Shown here: piece by piece, positions 1 to 7,205 of the stretch
Layout of the letters: each line of letters begins with the position of its first letter
Numbering within the stretch: position 1 is the stretch's first letter
Made by a program: the position numbers and the translations under genes
Assembly (NCBI GenBank): GCA_036397755.1
Contig: DASWII010000065.1
Coordinates: 1-13,092 of the forward strand
Reading direction: 5' to 3'
DNA: 13,092 nt
DNA from: CAMYLY01 sp036397755
Lineage (GTDB): Bacteria; Gemmatimonadota; Gemmatimonadetes; Gemmatimonadales; GWC2-71-9
Notes under the pieces: generated by a model
What the model was told of the DNA's origin: nothing
The model's input: the letters and a program-made list of their open reading frames with translations, nothing else
The model's database searches: none

Positions 1-11
1 GGAGGTTACCG

Positions 12-488
12 ATGAAGTTCCTGGAGGTGCAGCGACCGGCCCCGTGGGTGTACATCATCATGGCCCTGGCGGTCGGTCTCGGGTGGTGGACGTTCGTGCA
101 GCAGATCCTGCTCGGCCGACCCTTCGGCCAGAACCCAGCACCTGACTGGGGCGTCTGGCTGCTCTGGGCCGTGCTCGGCCTGGTCGTGCCGCTGGTGATG
201 CTCCGTTTTCGGTTGGAGGTGAGCGTGGACGAGCGGGAGATCGTCGTCCGGTTCGCGCCGGTATGGACCCGTCGGGTGGCCCGCGACGAGGTCGAGAGCT
301 GCGAGGCGCGGAGCTATCGGCCCATTTGGGATTACGGCGGGTGGGGCATCCGCTACGGCGGCAAGATACGGGGTTGGGCCTACACCGTCCGCGGATCGCA
401 GGGCGCATTCCTGATCCTGCGCGACGGCAAGCGACTCCTCATCGGATCCGAAGATCCTCGCCAGTTGGTACGAGCGATCGTCGGCTAG
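12..488 (+). CDS. Two-helix membrane protein with bacterial PH-like domain
   Basis: A 158-residue protein of unknown role. The start is fixed by GGAGGT at 1-6, five bases before the ATG. Two hydrophobic helices are visible, at about residues 12-34 and 45-67, joined by a short loop. The remaining 90 residues look like a small beta-rich domain of the bacterial PH type, with the pattern GGWGIR (about 110-115), an AYTVRG turn (about 123-128), and a closing DGKRLLIGSEDP segment followed by a short helix. I recognise this C-terminal pattern from uncharacterised bPH-domain membrane proteins; such domains usually sit on the cytoplasmic side and bind partners or lipid, but no function can be assigned. 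It is the first gene of a plus-strand cluster, about 100 bases before the next start. Any promoter lies outside the window. The gene is confident, the domain assignment moderate. Confidence 0.85.
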   Translation: MKFLEVQRPAPWVYIIMALAVGLGWWTFVQQILLGRPFGQNPAPDWGVWLLWAVLGLVVPLVMLRFRLEVSVDEREIVVRFAPVWTRRVARDEVESCEARSYRPIWDYGGWGIRYGGKIRGWAYTVRGSQGAFLILRDGKRLLIGSEDPRQLVRAIVG

Positions 489-527
489 GACGGCCCGAAG
501 TTAGGCGCGGCGGCGGACGGCCGTACG

Positions 528-574
528 CGGAACACCGCTCCGGGCGCAAAGCGCAAGCGAGGCCGCGGTGTCCG
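528..574 (+). promoter_or_regulatory. Nested inverted repeat just upstream of a ribosome binding site
   Basis: CGGAACACCGC at 528-538 pairs with GCGGTGTCCG at 565-574, with one bulged A. Inside it, GCGC at 544-547 and at 551-554 can form a small hairpin around AAA. The structure ends four bases before the GGAGGG of the 55-residue gene (578-583). It could be a leader structure, or a weak attenuator between the first gene and the rest of the cluster. No T-run follows, so it is not a classical intrinsic terminator. The pairing is seen directly; the role is a guess. Confidence 0.35.
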
Positions 575-591
575 GACGGAGGGAGAGGGCG

Positions 592-759
592 ATGGAGTTC
601 CTGAATTTCCTGATCATCCTGTGGATCGCCTGGCTGGTGTGGCGGCGGCCCGAGCGCGAGCGACTCGCTTTCTGGCTCCTCGTCGTGAGCTGCGTGCTGA
701 TGGCGCTGCTCTTCCTCGTCGGCACGCACACCTCCTTCGTGCCGCGGGTGAACCTCTGA
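592..759 (+). CDS. Small two-helix membrane protein (55 aa)
   Basis: A 55-residue hydrophobic protein that I do not recognise. The same frame opens at a GTG at 568, but the ATG at 592 is preferred: it follows the purine-rich GGAGGGAGAGGG at 578-589, and the protein then begins directly with its first helix. Helix 1 covers about residues 3-17. A charged turn RRPERER follows (about 18-24), and helix 2 covers about 25-45, ending in a short tail. The charged turn suggests both ends face the periplasm, although so short a protein gives a weak prediction. Its stop overlaps the start of the DsbB-like fusion gene (TGATG at 757-761), so translation of the two is probably coupled. That overlap suggests it is a partner or assembly factor of the fusion protein; this is inference from arrangement only. 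Confidence 0.7.
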   Translation: MEFLNFLIILWIAWLVWRRPERERLAFWLLVVSCVLMALLFLVGTHTSFVPRVNL

Positions 760-2222
760 TGGACGCCCCCACGAGCCGCATACGCGCGGCCTTGACCTGG
801 ATCGTGATCGTGTTGATCGCCGCACCGGTGGCCGGCGCGGTGATCCTCGGTTTCTGGCACGGGGACTCCCCCTGCATCCTGTGTTGGGCGCAACGCACGT
901 CCATGGCGTTGATCGCCCTCGTCGCGCTGTTCGTGCTGCGCTACGGACCGAAACCGCGCTACCTCGGCATGGCCGTGCTGCTCGGCACCTGGGGCGTGTT
1001 CATGGCCCTGCGCCACTCGTCGCTTCATCTCGCGCGCGACGTGGGCCAGGGATTCAGCGCTCCGATCTTCGGCCTGCATACGTACACGTGGTCGTGGATC
1101 GTGCATTGGGTGATCCTGGCCGTCATCGGCGTACTGCTTCTCGTGCTCCGGGACCGCGATCGCGAGCAATGGGGTCACGACCTGGGCCGGACCGGCACTT
1201 TCGCCATGGGACTCTTCATCGCGGTGATGGGTGCCAACGCGTTGCAGGCGTTTGCCTCCACCGGTCCGCCACCGTTCATCGGGCAGGCCGACCCGCTGCG
1301 GTTTTCCCTCAACCCACGCCACTGGGTCTGGGAGATGCGCGAGTTGCGGGGGCGTATGTCACTGCGCGGATCGTGGGACATCCCGGAGCCCGATCCCACG
1401 ACGGTGGACGCGGACCCGACCAACGGTCCGCTCGCCAACCTCCCTTCCCTTTCCGTCGCGGCGTGGGAACAGGTCGAGGCACCGCTGGACGGCGCGTTGA
1501 GCGATTTCGCACATGACCCCGTGTCCGGGAACTACCTGGTGGTTACCGATCGCTTCGGTGTGTACCTGCTGGACAGCACGCTCACCCGTGTCGTGCACCG
1601 CGTGACGATCGACAAGGGGTATAGCATCGATCTCACGCCGCTCGTCGGTGCGGTGTTTCTCGGTACCGACACGCTCGCCGTGCTGTCCACCAACAAGAGC
1701 TACGTGTTGCTGCACCCCGATCCCAACGCGGATGCGGACCGCGAGTGGCGTCACTTTCTCTCAACGGATGGCGGGGTGACGGAATTGCGGCGGTCGCGCT
1801 TCGCCACGGTGCGGGCCCGCCAGATGTACGTGCTCTCGTTGGCGTACGACCCCGCCGCTGACGAGCTGATCACCGTGAGCGTGTCGAACCCGCGCAACCG
1901 AGGCTTCGTGATCTCACGATTCGCCCGCGAGGACTTTGTCCTGGCGTCGGAGTTCGAACCGGCGCTGGACACCGGGGTGACGCTGCGTGGCGAGGATCGG
2001 AGCCTGGCCGAGTACGTCGTCACGGGTGCTGTGGTAGACGCCGGCACGCTCTACGCGGTCAGCGCCGCTTACTCGACAGTGTTGGTGGTGGATCTGGAAA
2101 CCAAGTCCGTGCGCGCCGCGTACGCGGTGCCGGGCATCGAGCAGCCGGTGGGCCTCGCGGTTCGGGGAACGCAGCTCCTCGTGGCGCAGGCCGACGGACG
2201 GATTGCCGTGCTTCAGCGGTAG
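759..2222 (+). CDS. DsbB-like membrane domain fused to a periplasmic beta-propeller
   Basis: A 487-residue protein. The ATG at 759 is chosen because it overlaps the preceding stop and begins the DsbB-like sequence; the open frame runs further upstream but that part is arginine-rich read-through. Residues 1-135 look like DsbB, the quinone-linked oxidase that recharges thiol oxidases: helices at about 12-34, 47-62, 67-85 and 112-131, and the motif PCILCWAQR with C39 and C42 at the outer end of helix 2. GLHTYTW (about 105-111) is a pattern I remember from short DsbB-family proteins. There is no other cysteine in the protein, so the second periplasmic pair of classical DsbB is absent. A charged cytoplasmic loop (131-145) and a fifth helix (about 146-166) lead to a C-terminal region of about 300 residues. 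This region has repeated short strand patterns (LVVTDRFGVYLLD, LYAVSAAYSTVLVVD, LLVAQADGRIAVL) typical of a beta-propeller, and it should lie in the periplasm. Thiol-redox function is likely but unproven; the propeller's role is unknown. Confidence 0.8.
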   Translation: MDAPTSRIRAALTWIVIVLIAAPVAGAVILGFWHGDSPCILCWAQRTSMALIALVALFVLRYGPKPRYLGMAVLLGTWGVFMALRHSSLHLARDVGQGFSAPIFGLHTYTWSWIVHWVILAVIGVLLLVLRDRDREQWGHDLGRTGTFAMGLFIAVMGANALQAFASTGPPPFIGQADPLRFSLNPRHWVWEMRELRGRMSLRGSWDIPEPDPTTVDADPTNGPLANLPSLSVAAWEQVEAPLDGALSDFAHDPVSGNYLVVTDRFGVYLLDSTLTRVVHRVTIDKGYSIDLTPLVGAVFLGTDTLAVLSTNKSYVLLHPDPNADADREWRHFLSTDGGVTELRRSRFATVRARQMYVLSLAYDPAADELITVSVSNPRNRGFVISRFAREDFVLASEFEPALDTGVTLRGEDRSLAEYVVTGAVVDAGTLYAVSAAYSTVLVVDLETKSVRAAYAVPGIEQPVGLAVRGTQLLVAQADGRIAVLQR

Positions 2223-2256
2223 GGCGGACGGGCGCGGCGAACGAGTGAACTCGTCG

Positions 2257-2355
2257 GAACGAGTGAAACTCGTCGCTCGGCTAAACGACAGCCGCTTAAG
2301 CGGCGTGTGCGGCTTCCAGCCGTGGCAGCCGAGCGTGAGCTTCCAGCTCATCGCG
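2257..2355. repeat. Structured intergenic repeat, copy 1 (99 bp)
   Basis: This is the first of two near-identical 99-bp units 123 bp apart. It can fold into hairpin ACGAGT-GAA-ACTCGT (2259-2273); an outer 9-bp stem, CGCTCGGCT (2274-2282) with AGCCGAGCG (2327-2335); inside that stem the palindrome GCCGCTTAAGCGGC (2291-2304) and hairpin CGGCT-TCC-AGCCG (2310-2322); and a final hairpin TGAGCT-TCC-AGCTCA (2336-2350). A lone copy of the first hairpin, with a two-base loop, lies upstream at 2241-2254. The unit sits between the 3' ends of convergent genes, a common site for REP/BIME-like palindromic elements. It encodes no recognisable protein and has no T-run. Confidence 0.85.
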
Positions 2356-2379
2356 ACACCGGCGGAACTCGGGCGCGGC

Positions 2380-2478
2380 GAACGAGTGAAACTCGTCGCT
2401 CGGCTAACAACAGCCGCTTACAGCGGCGTGTGCGGCTTCCAGCCGTGGCAGCCGAGCGTGAGCTTCCAGCTCATCGCG
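2380..2478. repeat. Structured intergenic repeat, copy 2 (99 bp)
   Basis: This second copy is preceded by the same GGGCGCGGC lead-in found before the partial unit near 2230. All pairing arms are preserved: hairpins at 2382-2396, 2413-2427, 2433-2445 and 2459-2473, and an outer stem at 2397-2405 with 2450-2458. It differs from copy 1 by a lost base before the second hairpin and a gained base in that hairpin's loop (GCCGCT-TAC-AGCGGC), plus one substitution. The total length stays 99 bp. Divergence confined to loops and linkers suggests that the folded form matters, but two copies are too few to prove it. Confidence 0.85.
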
Positions 2479-2534
2479 CCCGCCGAGCCCGTTGCCTAGT
2501 GCCTACGCGCCTGGCGCCGGCGCCCCGTTCCGCG

Positions 2535-5339
2535 TTAGCGATTCCGGAACCGCTCGTACAGCTGCCGGTGCTTGTTGTTCTTCGGATCGACCTGCCTGCC
2601 GCCCACCCACATCATCTCGATGTTCGTGAGCGTCTCGAGCGGGTCGCCGTCCGTGACGATGACATCGGCCCGCGCGCCCGCGGCCAGCCGTCCCGCGTCG
2701 ATGCCGAGGATCGCAGCCGGATTCGCGGTGACGGCCCGTAGGCCGGCCTCACGTGGCAGTCCGAACGCCACCGCATGCGCCGCGTGGTACGGCAGGTTCC
2801 GCACGTCGGCGTCACTGCCGGTGCCAAACGCGTACATGACCCCGGCGGCATCCAGCACGCTGGCCGCGCGGAAGTTCGCGTTGATCGACTCATCCCGGTT
2901 GCCGGTCGGCGTGTACGTCGACGTCAAGATCACCGGCATGCGTCGTCGTGCCAGCTCGCCGGCGACCTTGTACGCCTCGGCGCCGCCGACGACGACCGGA
3001 CGGATCGCGGGGAAGCTGTCGGCGAACACGAACAACGTACGAATCTGCCACTCGGTCTCCACCTTGAAGTACACCGGCATCTCACCGCGCATGGCCGGCC
3101 CCATCGCCTGGAGCACCACGGCTTCACCACCCCACACATTGGGCTCGAACGGCGCGGTGGGATCGTCGCTGACGGACGGGTTCGCGGCGTACACGCTCGC
3201 GCGCGCGAAGAACGCCACCAGCCCCTCCATCCGCGCACCGGTAAGCTTCGGCTGCACTCCTGCTTCCTCTTCCTCTCCCTCCTCCTGCACCTGTCGCCGC
3301 GCGTCGGCTTCCGCCGCCAGCACGTACGGGGACACGTCATCGCCGCTCACACCGCCATGCAGGTCGCCGTCAACCAGCATCTCCCGCCAGTTCTCGGCGC
3401 TCCCACTCTCCTCGCGCGGCGCGGGGAATTGCACCACGATCGCCGCCTCCGGTTTGACGGCCACCCGCTCCCACGTATCACCGTCGTTGAAGCCGATCAC
3501 CGCCGCCGTCCCGGAAATCACACCGGTGGTCTGCGCGGTGAGTACCGTGGTCACGCCGTTGGCGCGGGCCACGTTGAGGCTCGGGTAGTGCGGCATCACC
3601 CCGACGATGGTGCGGATGTGCGGATTGTACTGCCCGATCTCCCCCTGATCGCTCGCCTGCCCTACCTGTCCGAACTCGAACAGCCCCACCGTCGTGAGCG
3701 GATCGATCATGCCGGGGTACACGTGCTTACCGCGCACGTCCACTCGGCTCGCCCCTGCCGGTATGCTGATCTCGTCGGCCCGGCCGACCGCTTCGATGCG
3801 CCCGCCGGACATGACCAGCGTGCCATTCTCGATCGCCGGTCCGCTCACCGGGTGCACCGTCCCGCCCACGAGCGCCACCACCGGCTCCTGCGCGTTTGTG
3901 CCCGGTCCATCCCCGTTGGTCGCCGCCGCCTGTGGGCTGGTCGTGGCCGTCGTCGACGGGGCGACTGCCCTCGGCTCGGGGAACACGTTGAACGCTTCGT
4001 CCCGCGTGCCGGACTCGTCCGACGCGTCGTAGTACACGATGCCGTCCACGATCGTCTTCTCGACCCGCGCGTAGGTGCTGAACGGTGATGCCGTGAGCAG
4101 TACGACATCCCCTTCCTTGCCGCGCTCCAGCGATCCCACCTTGTCGTCGATGTACATCATGCGGGCCGGATTGAGCGTGAGCATGCGCAGCGCATCGAGC
4201 TGCGACACGCCGCCGTACTTCACCGGCTTCGGGATCTCCAGGTGCATGAACGGCTGCAGCGACGGGATGTCGGAGTTGAGGGCGGTCAGCACGCCATGCT
4301 GGTGCATGATCGCGGCGTTGTGCGGAATCGCGTCGAACGCTTCGCGCTTGTACTGCCACCAATCGCTGAACGTGGCACCCGCCGCGCCGTGCGCGGCCAT
4401 CTCACTGGCAACCCGGTACCCTTCCAGCACGTGCGTGAACACGTCGATCCGGAATCCGAACCGCTCCGCCACGCGCATGAGCATGAGGATCTCATCGCTG
4501 CGGTACGAGTGGGCGTGAATGCGGATACGCCCTTCCATGATGTCCACCAGCGCCTCGAGCCGGAGGTCGCGGCGCGGCGGCACGCGGTAGGCCCGCCTGT
4601 TCCGCTCGTATGCGGCCCATGCGTCGCGGTACGCTTGCGCGGCGGTGAACGCCTCGACATAGACCGCCTCGACGCCGGGGCGGGAGCGCGGGAACCGGCT
4701 CGCGTCGTTGAGCGACCCGCCCTTCTGCGTCACGTTCTCGCCCAACGCGAACTTGACGAAGCGCGGCGCGCCGGGAATCAGGAGCTGCTCGGCCCGGTCC
4801 ATGCCCCATCGCATCTTGATCACCGCGCTCTGCCCGCCAATCGGATTGGCACTGCCGTGCATGATCCGCGCGGTCGTGACACCGCCCGAAAGCGCCTGGT
4901 AGATCCCGAAGCTCTCCGCATCGAGTGCGTCGAGCACGCGCACCTCCGGTACGATCGGCGCCGATCCCTCGTTGGTGGCCGCCATGGCCACGTGCGAGTG
5001 CTCGTCCACGATGCCGGGCATCGCGTGCAGCCCGGTCCCATCGATCACGGGCACGTTGGCGGGAGCGCGGAGGTCCCTGCCGATGGCGCGGATCACACCA
5101 TCGCGAATGAGGATCGAGGCGCCGGCCAGCGGCTCGCCGGCCGCGGTCCACACCATGTCGAGGTTGGCGATGAACATGTCTCCCGTGGGATAGGTTCCCT
5201 GGCCCTCCGGAAGCTGCACGTCGTAATCGGGACGCTGTTGCGCCGCGGCCGGCGTGACCGCCGTCGCGAGCAGCAACCCGACGATCAGGCGCTCGGCAAC
5301 CATGCGGCCGCCCGCGGTCACTGGGTGGATCTGCCTCAT
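2535..5339 (-). CDS. Exported double-domain amidohydrolase
   Basis: A 934-residue protein of the amidohydrolase (imidazolonepropionase-like) superfamily. Its ATG overlaps the stop of the upstream gene (ATGA) and follows GGAGGG by five bases; residue 13 is an alternative start. A signal peptide ends near ATAVTPAAAQ (about 25-34), so it works outside the cytoplasm. Domain 1 (about 55-440) keeps the expected metal ligands: HSH at 114-116, a possible carboxylated lysine at 196, IHAHS at 274-278, H303, and D357 in LNSDIP, followed by the usual NPAR...G.L..GK.GDVV ending. A Thr/Ala/Gly linker (about 455-485) leads to domain 2 (487-934). Domain 2 keeps the fold's sequence but has lost the ligands: YPGMIDPLTT replaces PG.ID.H.H, FKVE replaces the third histidine, and GGAEAYK lacks the fourth. 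It has an acidic insert, QEEGEEEEAG (685-694). The probable substrate is a cyclic amide, peptide or ester; this is not determinable here. Confidence 0.9.
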   Translation of the reverse strand: MRQIHPVTAGGRMVAERLIVGLLLATAVTPAAAQQRPDYDVQLPEGQGTYPTGDMFIANLDMVWTAAGEPLAGASILIRDGVIRAIGRDLRAPANVPVIDGTGLHAMPGIVDEHSHVAMAATNEGSAPIVPEVRVLDALDAESFGIYQALSGGVTTARIMHGSANPIGGQSAVIKMRWGMDRAEQLLIPGAPRFVKFALGENVTQKGGSLNDASRFPRSRPGVEAVYVEAFTAAQAYRDAWAAYERNRRAYRVPPRRDLRLEALVDIMEGRIRIHAHSYRSDEILMLMRVAERFGFRIDVFTHVLEGYRVASEMAAHGAAGATFSDWWQYKREAFDAIPHNAAIMHQHGVLTALNSDIPSLQPFMHLEIPKPVKYGGVSQLDALRMLTLNPARMMYIDDKVGSLERGKEGDVVLLTASPFSTYARVEKTIVDGIVYYDASDESGTRDEAFNVFPEPRAVAPSTTATTSPQAAATNGDGPGTNAQEPVVALVGGTVHPVSGPAIENGTLVMSGGRIEAVGRADEISIPAGASRVDVRGKHVYPGMIDPLTTVGLFEFGQVGQASDQGEIGQYNPHIRTIVGVMPHYPSLNVARANGVTTVLTAQTTGVISGTAAVIGFNDGDTWERVAVKPEAAIVVQFPAPREESGSAENWREMLVDGDLHGGVSGDDVSPYVLAAEADARRQVQEEGEEEEAGVQPKLTGARMEGLVAFFARASVYAANPSVSDDPTAPFEPNVWGGEAVVLQAMGPAMRGEMPVYFKVETEWQIRTLFVFADSFPAIRPVVVGGAEAYKVAGELARRRMPVILTSTYTPTGNRDESINANFRAASVLDAAGVMYAFGTGSDADVRNLPYHAAHAVAFGLPREAGLRAVTANPAAILGIDAGRLAAGARADVIVTDGDPLETLTNIEMMWVGGRQVDPKNNKHRQLYERFRNR

Positions 5340-7042
5340 CGGGTCCCTCCAGGATTCTTCCGGCCGGTGAACGTCAGGCTGCCAAACGGGCTCTCTCCGC
5401 TCCCGGACATGCGCTCTCCCTCCACGGTACCGTCAGCCGTGATCTCGATCTGCTGACCGCCGGCGTTGACTGAGATCGTGAAGTTGATGTCGTTGCCGGA
5501 TACGCGCCCGCGAATCGACGACGTACCCATCTGATCGTTGGTCGCCGAGCCGCTGAACGATCCGTCCGGCTCCATCGTGAGGGTCGCGTCCATGGGGAAC
5601 TCCTGCCCCATGGCGCTCAGCGTGATCGTCCAGTTTCCGGTGACCACCACGGCGGGCGCCGCACCGCCACCGCCACCGCCGGACCCCTTCTCGTACGCGC
5701 CTTCGACGAACGTGTAGCGCACCTCCGTATCCTCGTCGAACAGCGGACCGCTCACGGTGACGAACGTCGCGGCCATGCCCTGCCCCACGCGCGGAACGTT
5801 CGGAATGCCGAGCATCGCCGCCGGTACGGTAGTCACCGCCCTGAGCGCCGTCGCTTCCGAGAGACCGTATTCCATCGACTGGCGCACCGCTTCCCGCAGG
5901 TCCGCCTCACCGCCGCCCGTGGTGATCGCGAAGGTCACGCCGGCGGCCTCGAGCCGCGCGGCATTGGCCCAGATGTCCTCGATCTGCTTCTTCTCGCGCG
6001 CGGCGTCTGGCTCGAGCTCTTCCGGCTCTGCGGGTTCCGCCGCTTCGGCGGCCGCGGAGTCCGCGGCGGCCGAGTCCGGCTCTTCCTTCTCCGGCTTCTT
6101 CCACGTGGTCGGCACGGGGAAGTCGCCGTCGATCAGCACCGCCACCCCGCGCGCGGCGAGCTCGTCTGCGAGCTTCCACGCCTCGTGTCCGCCGACGAGG
6201 GTCGGCCGGAAGCCGTACTCATCGGCCAGGCCCAGCACCCGCCGGATGTCCTCCGCCCGATCCGCCGCGAAGTACACGGGGATCTCTCCGGCCATCGCTT
6301 GCCGCAGTACGGCGTAGTCCGGATCGAACGCGGGGAGGCTCAGCCCCGTCGGGTCACTCGCGTAGGCGTCACGCTTCAACGCGTCGAGCCGTGCGTCCTC
6401 GAATGCTTGCCGCATGAAGGCGATCACGGCGAACAGCGTGCCGGGATACACCCCGCGACCTCCCTGGAACGCCATCGAGAGACCGAGGTTGTCGTTGGCG
6501 ATCAGCTGCCACGGCCGGTCCACGTCGGTGCGATGGACGATGGCCGCGCCGAGTCCGGCGGCCAGCGCGCCGCTCGGATGGATGCCGGCGGCCACGATGC
6601 CGCTCCCGCGCTGCGCTTGACCGTCTGCGCCGGTCTGCGTCAGGTAGTCGGCCACCCGTCGATGCGCCAACAGGCCCTGGAGGTCCCGCGGCCCGTTCCA
6701 CGATCGGACGCTGTCACCGCGCTCGATCTCGGGGAACCCGACTTCCGCCTCGCCCATCGCATCGATGAGTCCCGGATACACGAAGAGTGAGTCGCCCTTG
6801 AGCTTCGTGGCGTCACCGGGAATGGCGGCCCCGACGCCCAACACGGCAATGAGGCCGCCTCGCACGACGATGTTCACGCCGGGCTCGCGCCGGCCGTCCG
6901 CGTGCACCACGGTCACGTTCTCCAAGGCGTAGGCGGGAGCTTTCGGCGCAGCGCGGAACTGCGCCACGCCGCTCGCGGGGTACCCCATGGTGCCAAGGAG
7001 CACCATGCCTGCCATGAGAGTTCGGACGGAAGCTCTGGTCAT
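5336..7042 (-). CDS. Exported amidohydrolase-fold protein with degenerate metal site and C-terminal beta domain
   Basis: A 568-residue protein and first gene of the two-gene operon. Two ATGs are possible, at 7048 and 7042. AAGGA abuts the first but lies six bases before the second, so 7042 is preferred. A signal peptide runs to about residue 28 (SGVAQ). Residues 35-450 follow the amidohydrolase layout, with an N-terminal beta part, YPGLIDAMGEAE at 89-100, IPVYFAADRAEDI at 254-266, GGHEAWK at 284-290, and the closing NVPRVGQGMAATFV. However, the HxH pair is replaced by A95-M96-G97 and the third histidine by Ala; only H286 remains. It is therefore probably not a metal hydrolase by itself. An Ala/Glu/Pro insert (about 318-352) breaks the fold. 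After a six-glycine linker (455-460), about 100 residues of alternating strands form an added beta domain, with GNWTITLSAMGQ and DGSFSGSATN visible. It is likely a partner subunit of the downstream enzyme. Confidence 0.88.
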   Translation of the reverse strand: MTRASVRTLMAGMVLLGTMGYPASGVAQFRAAPKAPAYALENVTVVHADGRREPGVNIVVRGGLIAVLGVGAAIPGDATKLKGDSLFVYPGLIDAMGEAEVGFPEIERGDSVRSWNGPRDLQGLLAHRRVADYLTQTGADGQAQRGSGIVAAGIHPSGALAAGLGAAIVHRTDVDRPWQLIANDNLGLSMAFQGGRGVYPGTLFAVIAFMRQAFEDARLDALKRDAYASDPTGLSLPAFDPDYAVLRQAMAGEIPVYFAADRAEDIRRVLGLADEYGFRPTLVGGHEAWKLADELAARGVAVLIDGDFPVPTTWKKPEKEEPDSAAADSAAAEAAEPAEPEELEPDAAREKKQIEDIWANAARLEAAGVTFAITTGGGEADLREAVRQSMEYGLSEATALRAVTTVPAAMLGIPNVPRVGQGMAATFVTVSGPLFDEDTEVRYTFVEGAYEKGSGGGGGGAAPAVVVTGNWTITLSAMGQEFPMDATLTMEPDGSFSGSATNDQMGTSSIRGRVSGNDINFTISVNAGGQQIEITADGTVEGERMSGSGESPFGSLTFTGRKNPGGTR

Positions 7043-7087
7043 ATGCATTCCTTATGAGTGGCGAACCTTACCGCGATGAGACCCGCT

Positions 7088-7116
7088 AAGAGACGAGGGC
7101 GGTGGGGTGGTGTCAA
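7088..7116 (-). promoter_or_regulatory. Possible promoter of the amidohydrolase operon
   Basis: A perfect TTGACA lies on the minus strand at 7116-7111, upstream of the operon start at 7042. Seventeen bases on is TCTCTT (7093-7088), which matches TATAAT at only three of six places. The position suits a leader of about 40 bases. The -35 is convincing and the -10 is poor, so this is a weak call. Confidence 0.3.
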
Positions 7117-7205
7117 GCGGGCGGATGGCGGGCGGGCGGGCGGCGCGCGAAACCCGTCGAGGCTTCGTTCGCTCCATCGCATCCCGACGCATTATTTTGG
7201 CCGCC

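Noticed and set aside
501..1322. 273-residue minus-strand frame opposite the DsbB-like gene
   Set aside because: It is rich in Arg, His and Gln, and opposes the clear membrane-protein signal of the plus-strand gene.
2380..2478. Possible integron attC site (GGCTAAC followed by imperfect palindromes)
   Set aside because: The outer stem ends in AGCCGAGCG and lacks the complementary GTTRRRY core expected at the other end. No integrase or gene cassette is present.
2203..2499. A 98-residue open frame across the tandem repeat, giving a repeated peptide with GFQPWQPSVSFQLIA
   Set aside because: The peptide repeats only because the DNA repeats. The unit is full of inverted repeats, the frame starts inside the end of the upstream gene, and no ribosome binding site precedes it.
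2513..2524. GGCGCCGGCGCC palindrome as a terminator between convergent genes
   Set aside because: There is no T-run on either side and it is only 12 bp in very GC-rich DNA.
2775..5456. Long plus-strand open frames opposite the double amidohydrolase gene
   Set aside because: They are histidine/arginine-rich antisense readings of a clear, conserved gene, a usual effect of high GC.
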